A stretch of 64,000 nucleotides of DNA from Wenzhouxiangella sp. 15190 (GTDB lineage Bacteria; Pseudomonadota; Gammaproteobacteria; Xanthomonadales; Wenzhouxiangellaceae). The position numbers and the translations under genes were made by a program. The notes below the pieces were generated by a model that worked only from the letters and a program-made list of their open reading frames with translations, was not told the origin of the DNA and made no database searches. Shown here in pieces: positions 37,102-46,440 of the stretch (within the stretch, counting starts at the first letter, position 1; the number at the start of each line of letters is the position of its first letter). The stretch is from contig NZ_QVMV01000052.1 in assembly GCF_003417465.1 (NCBI RefSeq), positions 62,001 to 126,000 on the forward strand, written 5' to 3'.

Positions 37102-38200
37102 GGTCGACCTCGGCGAGGTTCGACAAAAGATCGACCAGCTCGACGAGCGGATCCAGGCCCTGATCGCCGAGCGCGCCGGGCTGGCCCAGACCGTGCGTTC
37201 GGCCAAGGGTGAGGCGGCCACGCCCGCCGAATACTATCGACCCGATCGTGAAGCCCAGGTTCTGCGCCGCGTGATCGAGCGCAACACCGGTCCGCTGGCC
37301 GACTCGGTCATGCTGCGGCTGTTTCGCGAAATTATGTCGGCCTGCCTGGCCCAGCAGGAGCCGTTGCGCGTGGCTTATCTGGGACCGGAAGGCACCTTTA
37401 CCCAGCAGGCGGTGTTCACCCAGTTCGGGCACTCGGTCAGCGCCAGTTCCGAGACCGGCATCGACGAAGTGTTTCGGCGCGTGCAGGGCGGCGAGGTCGA
37501 TTTCGGCGTCGTGCCGGTTGAAAACTCTTCGCAGGGTATCGTCACGCACACGCTCGACATGTTCATGCATTCCGATGTCCGCATCGCCGCCGAGGTCGAG
37601 TTGCGCATTCATCAGCACCTTCTGACCGGGGCCCGGTCGCTGGACGATATCGAGCGTGTCTACGCGCATCAGCAGTCCCTGTCGCAGTGCCGGATGTGGC
37701 TGGCCGGGCACCTGGAGCACGCCGAACTGATCGCGGTTTCCAGCAATGCCGAGGCAGCACGACGGGTACGCCACGCACCGGACGCGGCGGCGATCGCCGG
37801 GCGCAACGCCGCCGAGATTTACGGCATTCCCGTGCTGTTTGCCAATATCGAGGATCACGCCGACAATACGACGCGCTTTCTCGTGCTGGGTCGGGAACTA
37901 TTGCCGCCCTCGGGCGAGGACAAGACCACGCTGATGGTCGCCGGCCTGGACGGGCCGGGCGCATTGTTCGGCCTGATCGAACCGCTGTCGAAGCACGGCG
38001 TCAACATGACCCGCATCGAGTCACGCCCCTCGCGCGAGCGCCGCTGGGATTACGTGTTTTTCATCGACATGGAAGGGCACGTCGATGATCCGGGACTCAA
38101 GGAAGCCCTGGCCGAAATCGAGTCCCGCGCCGCCCAGGTCCGCATCCTCGGCTGCTACCCCCGCGCCGTCGTCGGCCGCCTGCCGGGGGAGCAGGAGTGA
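37064..38200 (+). CDS. pheA: Bifunctional chorismate mutase / prephenate dehydratase
   Basis: Converts chorismate to prephenate and on to phenylpyruvate for phenylalanine. The 378 residues contain a chorismate mutase domain (about 10-95: VRQKIDQLDERIQALIAERA, YYRPDREAQVLRRVI), prephenate dehydratase domain (VAYLGPEGTFTQQAVFTQFG; VPVENSSQGIVTHTLDMF; NTTRFLVLG) and a C-terminal ACT domain with the phenylalanine-binding ESRPSRERRWDYVFF. There is no ATG near the mutase domain. TTG 37064, inside serC, has GGAG 7 nt upstream and gives a sensible N-terminus, so I chose it over ATG 37031, which lacks a ribosome-binding site. Confidence 0.93.
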   Translation: MTSCGNSNDGTDKVDLGEVRQKIDQLDERIQALIAERAGLAQTVRSAKGEAATPAEYYRPDREAQVLRRVIERNTGPLADSVMLRLFREIMSACLAQQEPLRVAYLGPEGTFTQQAVFTQFGHSVSASSETGIDEVFRRVQGGEVDFGVVPVENSSQGIVTHTLDMFMHSDVRIAAEVELRIHQHLLTGARSLDDIERVYAHQQSLSQCRMWLAGHLEHAELIAVSSNAEAARRVRHAPDAAAIAGRNAAEIYGIPVLFANIEDHADNTTRFLVLGRELLPPSGEDKTTLMVAGLDGPGALFGLIEPLSKHGVNMTRIESRPSRERRWDYVFFIDMEGHVDDPGLKEALAEIESRAAQVRILGCYPRAVVGRLPGEQE

Positions 38201-38240
38201 TCCGATAAGTCAAAAAGAATCAAAATCAAAAAAAATAAAA

Positions 38241-38447
38241 TTGTCCACAGATGAACACAGATGAACACAGATAAAACCCTAGAAGAAAATAGAAAAAAGA
38301 GAAAAGAGAAAGGAAAGATCATTGGGTGTTTCGGTTTGCAAGCGGCAGGCAGTGGTCTATCGCCCGCCAGACGCTCGGCCCGTTCTTGTTTTTCATCTGT
38401 GTTCATCTGTGTTCATCTGTGTTCATCTGTGTTTATCTGTGGACAAA
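38241..38447. repeat. AACACAGATG-word inverted repeat
   Basis: Left arm 38241-38276: TTGTCCACAGATGAACACAG then ATGAACACAGATAAAA. Right arm 38391-38447: TTTCATCTGTG, then the decamer TTCATCTGTG three more times, then TTTATCTGTGGACAAAT, i.e. the reverse complement with more decamer copies. The spacer is A-rich then GC-rich. It fills the pheA-hisC gap (285 bp) and ends about 40 bp before hisC. The unequal decamer number (2 against 4) suggests slippage. Confidence 0.85.
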
Positions 38448-38485
38448 TAGGTTTTAAGGTTTTTGATGTTTTTGAAGGAAGTTGA

Positions 38486-39607
38486 ATGAAGCAACGCGAC
38501 TACTCTGACCTGGCCGCGCCGGGTGTGCGGGAGTTGATGCCCTACCTGCCGGGCAAGCCGATTTCGGAGCTCGAGCGCGAGTACGGCGTGAGCGACTCAA
38601 TCAAGCTCGCCTCCAACGAGAATCCGCTCGGTGCCAGTCCGAAGGCCATCGAGGCTGCCCGTGCCGAGCTCGATGACGCCTGGCTGTACCCGGACGCCAA
38701 CGGCTTCCATCTCAAGCAGGCCCTGGCCGAGAAGCACGGCGTACCGGTGGAGGCGATCACCCTGGGCAATGGCTCCAACGATGTGCTGGTCTTCCTGGCG
38801 CAGGCTTTCCTGCAGCCGGGGCTTGAGTCGGTGTTCTCGCAGTACGCCTTCGCCGTATACCCGATCGCCACGCAGATGGTGGGCGCGAAGGCCAACATCG
38901 CCCCGGCGCTGCCGGCCGACCACCCGGGCATGCCGCTGGGCCACGACCTCAGGGGGCTGTTCGAGCGCGTCGGCGACGATACCCGCCTGGTCTTCGTCGC
39001 CAATCCGAACAATCCCACCGGGACCTGGCTCGACAAGAACCGCCTGAAGGATTTCATCGGCTCTCTGCCGCCGCATGTCATCTGCGTGGTCGACGAGGCC
39101 TACACCGAGTACGCCGAGTCGGACACGCTCGGGGATGCTTCGACCTGGCTGGAGGAATTCCCCAACCTGGTCGTCACGCGCACCTTCTCCAAGGCTTACG
39201 GCCTGGCCGGCCTGCGCGTGGGTTATGCGTTGTCGAACCCCGGCATTGCCGATTTACTCAATCGCGTGCGCCCGCCCTTCAACGTCAATGCCCCGGCACT
39301 GGCGGCGGCCCGGGCAGCCCTGGACGATCATGAGTTCATCGAGCGAACGCGACGCATGAACAGTGCCGGCATGAAGCAGCTTGCCGAGGGTTTCGAAAAG
39401 CTCGGATTGACCGTCATTCCGTCGGCCGCCAATTTCCTGCTGGTCGGTTTCGAGCGTGCTGGCGCCGAACTCAACGAACCGCTGCTCAAGCGCGGCGTGA
39501 TCGTGCGCCCGGTGGGCAACTACGGCCTGGACAACTATCTGCGCATCACCATCGGTACACCGGAGCAGAATGAACGGTTGCTCGCCGCGCTGTCAGAAGT
39601 GCTCTAG
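38486..39607 (+). CDS. hisC: Histidinol-phosphate aminotransferase
   Basis: PLP enzyme of histidine synthesis; in this operon context it may also transaminate aromatic keto acids. The 373 residues include IKLASNENPLGASPKAIEAA, LGNGSNDVLVFLAQAF, FVANPNNPTGTWLD, VVDEAYTEYAE and the PLP-lysine segment RTFSKAYGLAGLRVGYAL. AAGGAAG just upstream of the ATG is a good Shine-Dalgarno. It lies between pheA and aroA, as in Pseudomonas and Xanthomonas, but no tyrA is present next to it. Confidence 0.96.
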   Translation: MKQRDYSDLAAPGVRELMPYLPGKPISELEREYGVSDSIKLASNENPLGASPKAIEAARAELDDAWLYPDANGFHLKQALAEKHGVPVEAITLGNGSNDVLVFLAQAFLQPGLESVFSQYAFAVYPIATQMVGAKANIAPALPADHPGMPLGHDLRGLFERVGDDTRLVFVANPNNPTGTWLDKNRLKDFIGSLPPHVICVVDEAYTEYAESDTLGDASTWLEEFPNLVVTRTFSKAYGLAGLRVGYALSNPGIADLLNRVRPPFNVNAPALAAARAALDDHEFIERTRRMNSAGMKQLAEGFEKLGLTVIPSAANFLLVGFERAGAELNEPLLKRGVIVRPVGNYGLDNYLRITIGTPEQNERLLAALSEVL

Positions 39608-39610
39608 CCG

Positions 39611-40906
39611 ATGCGGCTGATCGTCCGTCCCGCAGCCCGGGCACTGAATGGCCGCTACCGCCCGCCGGGCGACAAGTCGGTGTCGCACCGGGCCGCGATT
39701 CTCGGCGGGCTGGCCGGCGGCGAGACCGAGATCCACGGATTTCTCGACAGTGCCGACACGCACGCCACGCTGTCGGCGATGCAACAGCTGGGCGCCCGCG
39801 TTGAAGAATCGAATGGCGTGATCCGAATGCGGGGCGGCTCGCTTCGTTCACCGACGGGACCGCTCGATCTCGGGAATTCCGGGACCGGCATGCGGCTGCT
39901 GGCCGGCGCCCTGGCGGGGCATCCGGACCTGCAGGAGAGCCGGATCGAACTGATCGGGGATGCATCGTTGTCGCGTCGGCCGATGAGTCGCATCATCGAC
40001 CCGCTGGCCCTCATGGGCGCACGGATCGACAGCCAGGAAAGCAGGGCGCCGCTGGTTATTGAGCCGAGTCCCCTGAACGGGAGACGGCATGCGCTGAATG
40101 TCGCCAGCGCCCAGGTCAAGTCGGCCATTCTTCTGGCAGGCCTGAATGCCGAGGGGGAAACCGTGGTGGTCGAGCCGGGCGTGAGCCGGGACCATACCGA
40201 GCGCATGCTGCCGGCCTTTGGTGCGTCACTGCACGACGGCGACCCGGGCGTGGCCATCCATGGTGGGCAGTCGCTGTCGGGCTGCCGCATCGACGTTCCG
40301 GGCGACCTGTCCTCGGCCGCATTCGCCCTGGCCGCCGGCTTGATGGTGGAAGGTTCGGAAATCGAACTGGATGGCGTCGGCCTCAACCCGACCCGCAGCG
40401 GCGTGATCGAAGTCGTCCAGGCCATGGGCGCAGGCCTGGTCATCGAAGGCGACCAGACCGAAGGCGGAGAGCCGCTCGGCCGCTTGACCGTTTCAGCCAG
40501 TTCCATATCCGGCGTGGATATCGCGCCCGAGCTGGTGCCCCTGGCCATCGACGAGTTTCCCCTGATCATGGCGCTCGCCGCCGCGGCCGACGGACGGACC
40601 CGGATTCGCGGCGCGAGCGAGTTGCGCGTCAAGGAATCCGACCGCATCGCCGTGATGTGCCGTGAACTGGCCCGGCTGGGCGTTGAACTGGAAGAACTCG
40701 ACGACGGCGCCATCATCACCGGCGGCCGGATCCACGGCGGGAACGTCGATAGCCACGGCGACCACCGCGTGGCCATGAGCCTGGCGGTGCTGGGCCTCGT
40801 CGCCGAGGGCCCGGTCACGATCGACAATGCCGAGTGGATTCGGACGAGTTATCCGGGGTTCGTGGATGACATGAGAGCGTTGGGGGCGGAGATGGAGTGG
40901 GAGTGA
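39611..40906 (+). CDS. aroA: 3-phosphoshikimate 1-carboxyvinyltransferase (EPSP synthase)
   Basis: Sixth step of the shikimate pathway, joining phosphoenolpyruvate and shikimate 3-phosphate. The 431 residues contain PPGDKSVSHRAAILGGLAGG, LDLGNSGTGMRLLAGALAGH, the active-site segment GDASLSRRPMSRII, LVPLAIDEFPLIMALAAAAD, RVKESDRIAVMCREL and GDHRVAMSLAVLGL. The PPGDKS/LGNSGT patterns are those of the class II-like group seen in Xanthomonadales and Bacilli rather than the E. coli type; that is a judgement from motif wording. It begins 3 bp after hisC and is not fused to tyrA. Confidence 0.96.
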   Translation: MRLIVRPAARALNGRYRPPGDKSVSHRAAILGGLAGGETEIHGFLDSADTHATLSAMQQLGARVEESNGVIRMRGGSLRSPTGPLDLGNSGTGMRLLAGALAGHPDLQESRIELIGDASLSRRPMSRIIDPLALMGARIDSQESRAPLVIEPSPLNGRRHALNVASAQVKSAILLAGLNAEGETVVVEPGVSRDHTERMLPAFGASLHDGDPGVAIHGGQSLSGCRIDVPGDLSSAAFALAAGLMVEGSEIELDGVGLNPTRSGVIEVVQAMGAGLVIEGDQTEGGEPLGRLTVSASSISGVDIAPELVPLAIDEFPLIMALAAAADGRTRIRGASELRVKESDRIAVMCRELARLGVELEELDDGAIITGGRIHGGNVDSHGDHRVAMSLAVLGLVAEGPVTIDNAEWIRTSYPGFVDDMRALGAEMEWE

Positions 40907-40916
40907 CGGTTGGAAG

Positions 40917-41051
40917 ATTCAAATTCGAAATTCGAAGCACCAAACTCGAAACAAATCCGAAATCCGAAATTCGAAAAGCCTGATTTCGAGCGTTTTGGGA
41001 TTTTTGTCATTCGTGCTTGTTTCGGATTTAGTGCTTCGAATTTCGTGCTTG
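40917..41051. repeat. TTCGAA-word inverted repeat, copy 3
   Basis: Left arm 40917-40977: ATTCAAATTCGAAATTCGAA, GCACCAAACTCGAAACAAAT, CCGAAATCCGAAATTCGAAA. Right arm about 41008-41051: TCATTCGTGCTTGTTTCGGA, TTTAGTGCTTCGAATTTCGT. The 30-nt spacer contains AAAGCCTGATTTCGAGCG. It lies between aroA and cmk, whose -10-like GATAAT (41060-41065) follows directly. Confidence 0.82.
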
Positions 41052-41094
41052 AGATCGTCGATAATGTCGCCACCCCGGAATCCCAGACAGACGC

Positions 41095-41799
41095 ATGACT
41101 GAAACCGCAGATAATCCAGTTCCCGTTCTCACCATCGACGGCCCCTCCGGCGCCGGAAAGGGGGCGGTTTCGGCGATCGTGGCCGAGCGCCTGGGGTGGC
41201 ACCTGCTCGATTCCGGGGCGGTTTACCGGGCGGTGGCGCTGGCCGCGCTCGACCGTGGCGTCGATCCCGAGGACGAAGCGGCCCTGACGGCATTGTGTGA
41301 AACGCTGGATCTTGAATTCCGCGCGGGCGAGGACGGCATCATCGTCCTGCTCGACGGCCGTGCCGTCGACGAGCGGCTGCGCAGCGAAGCGGTGTCGCTC
41401 ATGGCTTCCCGGGTCGCCTCCAATCCGGCCGTGCGTCGGGCCTTGTTGGGTCTGCAGCGGGATTTTCGGCAGTTGCCGGGCCTGGTGGCCGATGGTCGGG
41501 ACATGGGTACGGTGGTATTTTCCGATGCCCCGGTGAAGGTCTTTCTGGACGCCAGCGTGGAAGAACGTGCACGACGCCGGCATAAACAGTTGAAAGAAAA
41601 AGGAGAAAGTGTTAAATTCTCCCGTCTTTTTCACGACCTTGCCGAGCGCGACCGCAGGGATCGGGAACGAGCCGTCTCGCCGACGGTTCCGGCATCGGAC
41701 GCGACGGTCATCGATTCGACCGATCTGACGCTGGAGCAGGTGGTCGAACGGATTCTCGATCTGGTCGCCAATCGACCGGGTGGTGAAAGGAAAATCTGA
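41095..41799 (+). CDS. cmk: Cytidylate kinase
   Basis: Phosphorylates CMP and dCMP with ATP. The 234 residues carry the P-loop [59 protein letters not shown] and [20 protein letters not shown], all typical of Cmk. It precedes rpsA, the conserved gammaproteobacterial pair, with a 136-bp structured leader between. Confidence 0.97.
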   Translation: MTETADNPVPVLTIDGPSGAGKGAVSAIVAERLGWHLLDSGAVYRAVALAALDRGVDPEDEAALTALCETLDLEFRAGEDGIIVLLDGRAVDERLRSEAVSLMASRVASNPAVRRALLGLQRDFRQLPGLVADGRDMGTVVFSDAPVKVFLDASVEERARRRHKQLKEKGESVKFSRLFHDLAERDRRDRERAVSPTVPASDATVIDSTDLTLEQVVERILDLVANRPGGERKI

Positions 41800-41807
41800 A
41801 GCGAAGT

Positions 41808-41866
41808 CCCGGCCCCGCGGTTCGCGGCGGTCGGATTTTTTCACGAGCGTCTGTCTGATCAGACGC
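41808..41866 (+). promoter_or_regulatory. Structured rpsA leader: attenuator-like hairpin plus perfect stem
   Basis: After cmk, a GC-rich imperfect hairpin (about 41808-41834) is followed by TTTTTT (41836-41841), resembling an intrinsic terminator or attenuator. Next comes a perfect 7-bp stem GCGTCTG / CAGACGC (41847-41853 and 41860-41866). In E. coli S1 represses its own translation by binding a structured rpsA leader, so a similar role is plausible. Confidence 0.45.
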
Positions 41867-41935
41867 AGAAACCAGAGAGACAAGCGCACCTTGAATGCCA
41901 ACGCCGCGCAGATCTTGCAGGAAGAATCAAGCGTA

Positions 41936-43615
41936 ATGACCGAATCATTTGCCGAATTATTTGAACAGAGTATTGCCGAGAAGGACCTTCGCCCCGGTGC
42001 GATCGTCATGGGCAAGATTGTCGATATCCGCGACGACGTGGTCGTCGTCAATGCCGGGCTGAAGTCCGAGGGTATCGTTCCCATTCACCAGTTCCGAAAG
42101 CCGGACGGCGAACTGGAAGTGGAAGTGGGCGACGAGGTGGAAGTGGCGCTGGATGCCGTCGAGGACGGATTCGGTGAAACCCGCCTGTCGCGCGAGAAGG
42201 CCAAGCGGGCCCGGGTCTGGACCAAGCTGGAACAGGCCTACGAAAACGAAGACAACGTGATCGGTCAGATCTCCGGCAAGGTCAAGGGTGGCTTCACGGT
42301 CAACATCGACGGCATTCGGGCGTTCCTGCCCGGTTCGCTGGTCGACGTTCGTCCTGTTCGCGACCCCGCTTACCTCGAGGGCAAGGATCTCGAGTTCAAG
42401 ATCATCAAGCTCGATCGTCGCCGCAACAACCTGGTGGTCAGCCGCCGAGCGGTGGTTGAACACGAATACGCCGCCGAGCGCGAAGACCTGATCGAACGCC
42501 TGACCGAAGGTGCCGTGGTCAAGGGCGTGGTCAAGAACCTGACCGATTACGGTGCGTTCCTGGATCTGGGCGGTATCGACGGTCTGCTGCACATCACCGA
42601 CATGGCCTGGAAGCGCGTGCGCCATCCGTCCGAAGTGGTGGAAGTGGGTGACGAGCTGGAAGTGCGCGTGCTGCGCTTCGACCGCGAACGCATGCGCGTC
42701 TCGCTGGGCCTCAAGCAGCTTGGTGACGATCCCTGGGAAAACATCGATCGCCGCTATCCGCCGACGACCCGCCTGTTCGGCAAGGTGACCAACATCACCG
42801 ACTACGGCTGCTTCGTCGAGATCGAAGACGGCGTCGAAGGTCTGGTTCACGTCTCCGAAATGGACTGGACCAACAAGAACGTCAACCCGGCCAAGATGGT
42901 TCATGTGGGCCAGGAAGTCGAAGTCATGGTGCTGGATGTCGACGAAGAACGTCGCCGCATCTCCCTGGGCATGAAGCAGTGCACGCCCAATCCCTGGGAA
43001 GCCTTTGCCGCCACGCACAACAAGGGCGACAAGGTTTCGGGTGCCATCAAGTCGATCACCGACTTCGGTATCTTCATCGGCCTGGAAGGCGGTATCGACG
43101 GCTTGGTTCACCTGTCCGACATCTCCTGGATGACGCCGGGCGAAGAGGCCATTCGCAACTTCCGAAAGGGCGAAGAAGTCGAGGCCGTGGTGCTGGCCGT
43201 CGACCCCGAGCGCGAGCGCATCTCGCTGGGTATCAAGCAACTCGAGCAGGATCCGTTTGCCACCTACATGGCCGAGCACCCGCGCGGTTCCATCGTCACC
43301 GGCAAGGTCAAGGAAGTTGATCCCAAGGGTGCCGTGGTCGAACTGGCCGATGGTGTGGACGGTTACATCAAGGCTTCCGACCTGGCCAAGGAACGCGTCG
43401 ACGACGCCACCAAAGTTGTGTCGGAGGGCGATGAGATCGAAGCCAAGTTCGTTGCGCTGGATCGCAAGACCCGCAATCTGACCCTGTCGGTTCGGGCCAA
43501 GGATCACGACGAGCTTTCCGACGCGGTCGACCAGTACAAGCACACCGGAAGCGGTGGCGGCAGCACCACGCTGGGTGACCTGCTCAAGGAGCAGCTCGAG
43601 AACAAGGACGACTGA
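41936..43615 (+). CDS. rpsA: 30S ribosomal protein S1
   Basis: RNA-binding protein that feeds mRNA onto the ribosome. The 559 residues (E. coli 557) contain six S1 domains; recurring pieces include [80 protein letters not shown] and [20 protein letters not shown]. The start [20 protein letters not shown] matches the family; longer in-frame starts lie in the leader. It is followed by ihfB. Confidence 0.98.
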   Translation: MTESFAELFEQSIAEKDLRPGAIVMGKIVDIRDDVVVVNAGLKSEGIVPIHQFRKPDGELEVEVGDEVEVALDAVEDGFGETRLSREKAKRARVWTKLEQAYENEDNVIGQISGKVKGGFTVNIDGIRAFLPGSLVDVRPVRDPAYLEGKDLEFKIIKLDRRRNNLVVSRRAVVEHEYAAEREDLIERLTEGAVVKGVVKNLTDYGAFLDLGGIDGLLHITDMAWKRVRHPSEVVEVGDELEVRVLRFDRERMRVSLGLKQLGDDPWENIDRRYPPTTRLFGKVTNITDYGCFVEIEDGVEGLVHVSEMDWTNKNVNPAKMVHVGQEVEVMVLDVDEERRRISLGMKQCTPNPWEAFAATHNKGDKVSGAIKSITDFGIFIGLEGGIDGLVHLSDISWMTPGEEAIRNFRKGEEVEAVVLAVDPERERISLGIKQLEQDPFATYMAEHPRGSIVTGKVKEVDPKGAVVELADGVDGYIKASDLAKERVDDATKVVSEGDEIEAKFVALDRKTRNLTLSVRAKDHDELSDAVDQYKHTGSGGGSTTLGDLLKEQLENKDD

Positions 43616-43682
43616 GACCGACGCTACCGATCAAGGCGCTATCCACCGTGATGGCGCCGAATCGGTACCGCGGGGAGGGGTA

Positions 43683-43976
43683 ATGACCAAATCCGAATTG
43701 ATCGAACGTATGGCCGGAGAGCAGAACCACCTCAGCCAGGCCGACGTTGAACTTGCGGTTCGCTGCGTACTCGAGCAGATGAGCCGTGCGTTGTCGGAAG
43801 GGGAGCGAATCGAGATCCGCGGATTTGGCAGTTTCTCACTGCACTATCGCCCGCCGCGCATGGGGCGCAATCCCCGAACAGGCGAATCGGTGGCCCTGCC
43901 GGGCAAGTATGTGCCGCACTTCAAACCGGGCAAGGCACTGCGTGAGCGGGTCAACGACGGATCGTCGTCGGACTGA
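43683..43976 (+). CDS. ihfB: Integration host factor beta subunit
   Basis: DNA-bending nucleoid protein, acting with IHF-alpha. The 97 residues show the family start [20 protein letters not shown], the beta-arm region [20 protein letters not shown] with [20 protein letters not shown], and a C-terminal [21 protein letters not shown] gives a strong Shine-Dalgarno. The rpsA-ihfB order is conserved in gammaproteobacteria. Confidence 0.97.
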   Translation: MTKSELIERMAGEQNHLSQADVELAVRCVLEQMSRALSEGERIEIRGFGSFSLHYRPPRMGRNPRTGESVALPGKYVPHFKPGKALRERVNDGSSSD

Positions 43977-43983
43977 TGGGTGC

Positions 43984-44259
43984 ATGTTCCGCTGGCTCCT
44001 GATTCTGCTTGTTCTCCTTGCCGCCGTAGCCGGGCTGCTGATCGGCGTACTGAATGCCGATGCAGTGACCCTGAACCTGCTCGCTTTCCAGGTCTCCCTG
44101 CCGCTTGGTGCACTGGTGTTACTGGCGCTCGTGCTGGGGTTGCTTGTCGGCCTGGTGCTGGCCTGGTTACTGTTCTTCCTGCCCGGCCGGTTGCGGCGTT
44201 CAAACCGATCCCGCAGCAATGAAAAGGGGACCGACCTGACTGATCGGCCCAATGGCTGA
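43984..44259 (+). CDS. lapA: LapA-like membrane protein (DUF1049)
   Basis: Small inner-membrane protein of 91 residues with two hydrophobic helices (LLILLVLLAAVAGLLIGVLN and ALVLLALVLGLLVGLVLAWL) joined by NADAVTLNLLAFQVSLPLG, the signature of the LapA/YciS family, and a basic/polar tail. LapA works with LapB in control of lipopolysaccharide synthesis through LpxC turnover by FtsH. It sits 7 bp after ihfB and overlaps lapB by 8 bp. Confidence 0.88.
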   Translation: MFRWLLILLVLLAAVAGLLIGVLNADAVTLNLLAFQVSLPLGALVLLALVLGLLVGLVLAWLLFFLPGRLRRSNRSRSNEKGTDLTDRPNG

Positions 44260-45421
44260 ACTGTTCGTTCTCTTTCTACTTTTGCCGATTGCCGCCGCGA
44301 GCGGCTGGTACCTGGCCCGGTTTCAGACTGCGCGTCGCCACCGAAAGCGTGCCAACGCCTTTTCCAGCAATTATTTTCGCGGGCTCAACTACCTGCTCAA
44401 CGAGCAGCCCGACAAGGCCATCGAGGTCTTCCTCAAGCTCGTCGAGGTCAATCCCGACACGGTTGAAACGCATCTGGCCCTGGGCAGCCTGTTCCGGCGG
44501 CGGGGCGAAATGGACAAGGCCATTCGCTTCCACAAGCACATCATCACCCGCCCGGGACTGACCGATGAGCAGCGTGCCCAGGCCCTCATGGAGTTGGGCG
44601 AAGACTACATGCAGGCGGGCCTGCTCGATCGTGCCGAGTACCTGTTCTCGGACCTGCTCGATCACGACGACTCCCACCTCCGGCCCGTGCGCCAGCTGCT
44701 TGACATCTACCAGCAGGAAAAGGACTGGGAGAAAGCCATTGTGCAGGCCCGTCGACTGCGTGAGGTTGATGGTGAGCGTTCGACGTCCCTGATCGCGAGT
44801 TTTCACTGCGAACTGGCCCGCCAGGCGCTGGATGGGGGCGATATCGAAGGGGCGCGCCGCTCGATCAGGCAGGCTCGGCGCTATGATCCGGGTAGTGTCC
44901 GCGCGCACCTCATTCAGGCCGAACTCGCCGCGCGGGACGAGGAGTGGGAAGATGCCGCCGAGCACCACCGTCAGGCCTGCGAGATCGATCCGGACTGCCT
45001 GAGCTTTGCCTTCGACGCCATACTCGAGAGTCATCAGCGCGCCGATCGCATGGCGGAGTTCGAGTCCTGGCTCGAAGCCCTGGTCGAGCGCAGCCCGATG
45101 ACGACCGCGATTCTGGCCCTGGCCCGCATGAAGGCCGCGCACGACCCGCGTTCCGCAGTCGCCTTTCTGCTCACTCATCTCTCGCGTCGCCCTACTGTGC
45201 GGGGTCTGGACTATCTCATCGATCTCGTCTATCGGCAGGGGGCGAGCCTGGACGAAGTGGGTCCGGAACTGATTCAGGATATTCTGCAGCGCTTGCTGGA
45301 AGATCAACCGCGATACCGCTGTGAGCACTGCGGGTTCAGCGGCAGCTCCTGGCACTGGCTGTGCCCGGGCTGTCGCCGCTGGAACACCACCCGCGCGATC
45401 ACGGGTGTGCTTGGCGAGTGA
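44252..45421 (+). CDS. lapB: Lipopolysaccharide assembly protein LapB
   Basis: Membrane-anchored TPR protein that presents LpxC to FtsH and so limits lipid A synthesis. The 389 residues have an N-terminal membrane helix (ELFVLFLLLPIAAASGWYLA), about nine TPR repeats (for example YFRGLNYLLNEQPDKAIEVF, ALGSLFRRRGEMDKAIRFHK), and a C-terminal rubredoxin-like metal site CEHCGFSGSSWHWLCPGC. All four cysteines are present. The overlap with lapA and the one-base overlap with the next gene point to one operon. Confidence 0.95.
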   Translation: MAELFVLFLLLPIAAASGWYLARFQTARRHRKRANAFSSNYFRGLNYLLNEQPDKAIEVFLKLVEVNPDTVETHLALGSLFRRRGEMDKAIRFHKHIITRPGLTDEQRAQALMELGEDYMQAGLLDRAEYLFSDLLDHDDSHLRPVRQLLDIYQQEKDWEKAIVQARRLREVDGERSTSLIASFHCELARQALDGGDIEGARRSIRQARRYDPGSVRAHLIQAELAARDEEWEDAAEHHRQACEIDPDCLSFAFDAILESHQRADRMAEFESWLEALVERSPMTTAILALARMKAAHDPRSAVAFLLTHLSRRPTVRGLDYLIDLVYRQGASLDEVGPELIQDILQRLLEDQPRYRCEHCGFSGSSWHWLCPGCRRWNTTRAITGVLGE

Positions 45422-46440
45422 TGTTCTATCCGGCGGCCTGGCTTTTCCTTGCCAGCGCGGTGATTTCGGCCGTTCTTACCTGGCCGCTGCGCAGGCGCCT
45501 GTTGCGTGAACGGCTGCTGGATTTCCCGGGCGCGCGCCGAAGCCACGCCGAGCCGACGCCTCGCGGTGGCGGACTGGCCATCGTCGTCGCTCTGGCGCTG
45601 ATCTGGGTGCTCTGGCCCGGTGCATTGACCGACTGGTGGCAGCCCATGATCGCCGTGTTGTTCATGGCCCTTATCGGCTGGCTGGAAGATCGACATCAAC
45701 TGCTTGCCCGGTGGCGGTTTCTCTCACAATTTGCGCTAGCGCTGGTCTTGTTGTATTCCGTCGGCGGTCTGCATAGCGTTTCGGTATTCGGCGTACCGTT
45801 CGAGGCCGCCTGGTTGTGGAGCGGCCTCGGCATCGTGGCCGTGATCTGGTTGATCAATCTCTACAATTTCATGGACGGCTCGGACGGCATGGCAGCAGGG
45901 CAGGGGGTCTGGGTCGGCGTGACTAGCGCCGTACTTTTCGAACTGGGCGGACAGTCGGAGCTAGCGACCTTCGGGCTTGCGGCCGGCGGTGCCTGGGGCG
46001 GGTTCCTGCTCTGGAATCGCCCCCCCGCCCGCATCTTCATGGGGGATGTCGGTTCGCTTTCGCTGGGCGCCATGGTGGCCAGTTGCGCCGTACTGGGTGC
46101 GGCGACCGGTGCCATCAGCATCTGGGTGAGCTTCATGATTTCATCGTTGTTCGTGGTCGACACGACCGCGACCCTGGTGGCACGCGTCCTCTGGGGGGAG
46201 CGATGGTATACTGCGCATCGGCAGCATGCGTATCAGCGGTTGCTCGACTTGGGTTGGAGTCATGCCCGGGTGCTCGGGCTTTACCAGCTGATCAACGTGC
46301 TCGTGGTGTTGCCGATCATCGCGGCCGTCGTTCGCTGGCCGCATCTGGACACCGTGCTGGCTGCCGGTCTGGCGGTATTTCTTGCCGTGGGGTGGCGGGT
46401 CGTCCAGTCGGCTGCGACAGTGAATAACCACAAGGCGTGA
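45421..46440 (+). CDS. Polyprenyl-phosphate sugar-1-phosphate transferase (WecA/WbpL family)
   Basis: Integral-membrane enzyme that starts O-antigen or capsule repeat synthesis by moving a HexNAc-1-phosphate onto undecaprenyl phosphate. The 339 residues have about ten hydrophobic helices. Motifs: PRGGGLAIVVALALIWVLW near the start, INLYNFMDGSDGMAAGQG (the N-x-x-DG-x-DG element), IFMGDVGSLSLG and the cytoplasmic TAHRQHAYQRLLDLG, matching the HxH-type loop of the family. It is coupled by a one-base overlap (TGATG) to lapB and followed by a wbpM/capD-like gene, a typical pair for polysaccharide initiation. Confidence 0.88.
   Translation: MFYPAAWLFLASAVISAVLTWPLRRRLLRERLLDFPGARRSHAEPTPRGGGLAIVVALALIWVLWPGALTDWWQPMIAVLFMALIGWLEDRHQLLARWRFLSQFALALVLLYSVGGLHSVSVFGVPFEAAWLWSGLGIVAVIWLINLYNFMDGSDGMAAGQGVWVGVTSAVLFELGGQSELATFGLAAGGAWGGFLLWNRPPARIFMGDVGSLSLGAMVASCAVLGAATGAISIWVSFMISSLFVVDTTATLVARVLWGERWYTAHRQHAYQRLLDLGWSHARVLGLYQLINVLVVLPIIAAVVRWPHLDTVLAAGLAVFLAVGWRVVQSAATVNNHKA

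Noticed and set aside
38241-38447. Possible CRISPR array (regular short repeats)
   Set aside because: The decamers are directly adjacent without unique spacers, are inverted between arms, and no cas gene is present.
41957-43543. Long open frame antisense to rpsA (over 500 codons)
   Set aside because: Mirror frame of a codon-biased GC-rich gene; no motifs, no ribosome-binding site, and rpsA on the other strand is certain.
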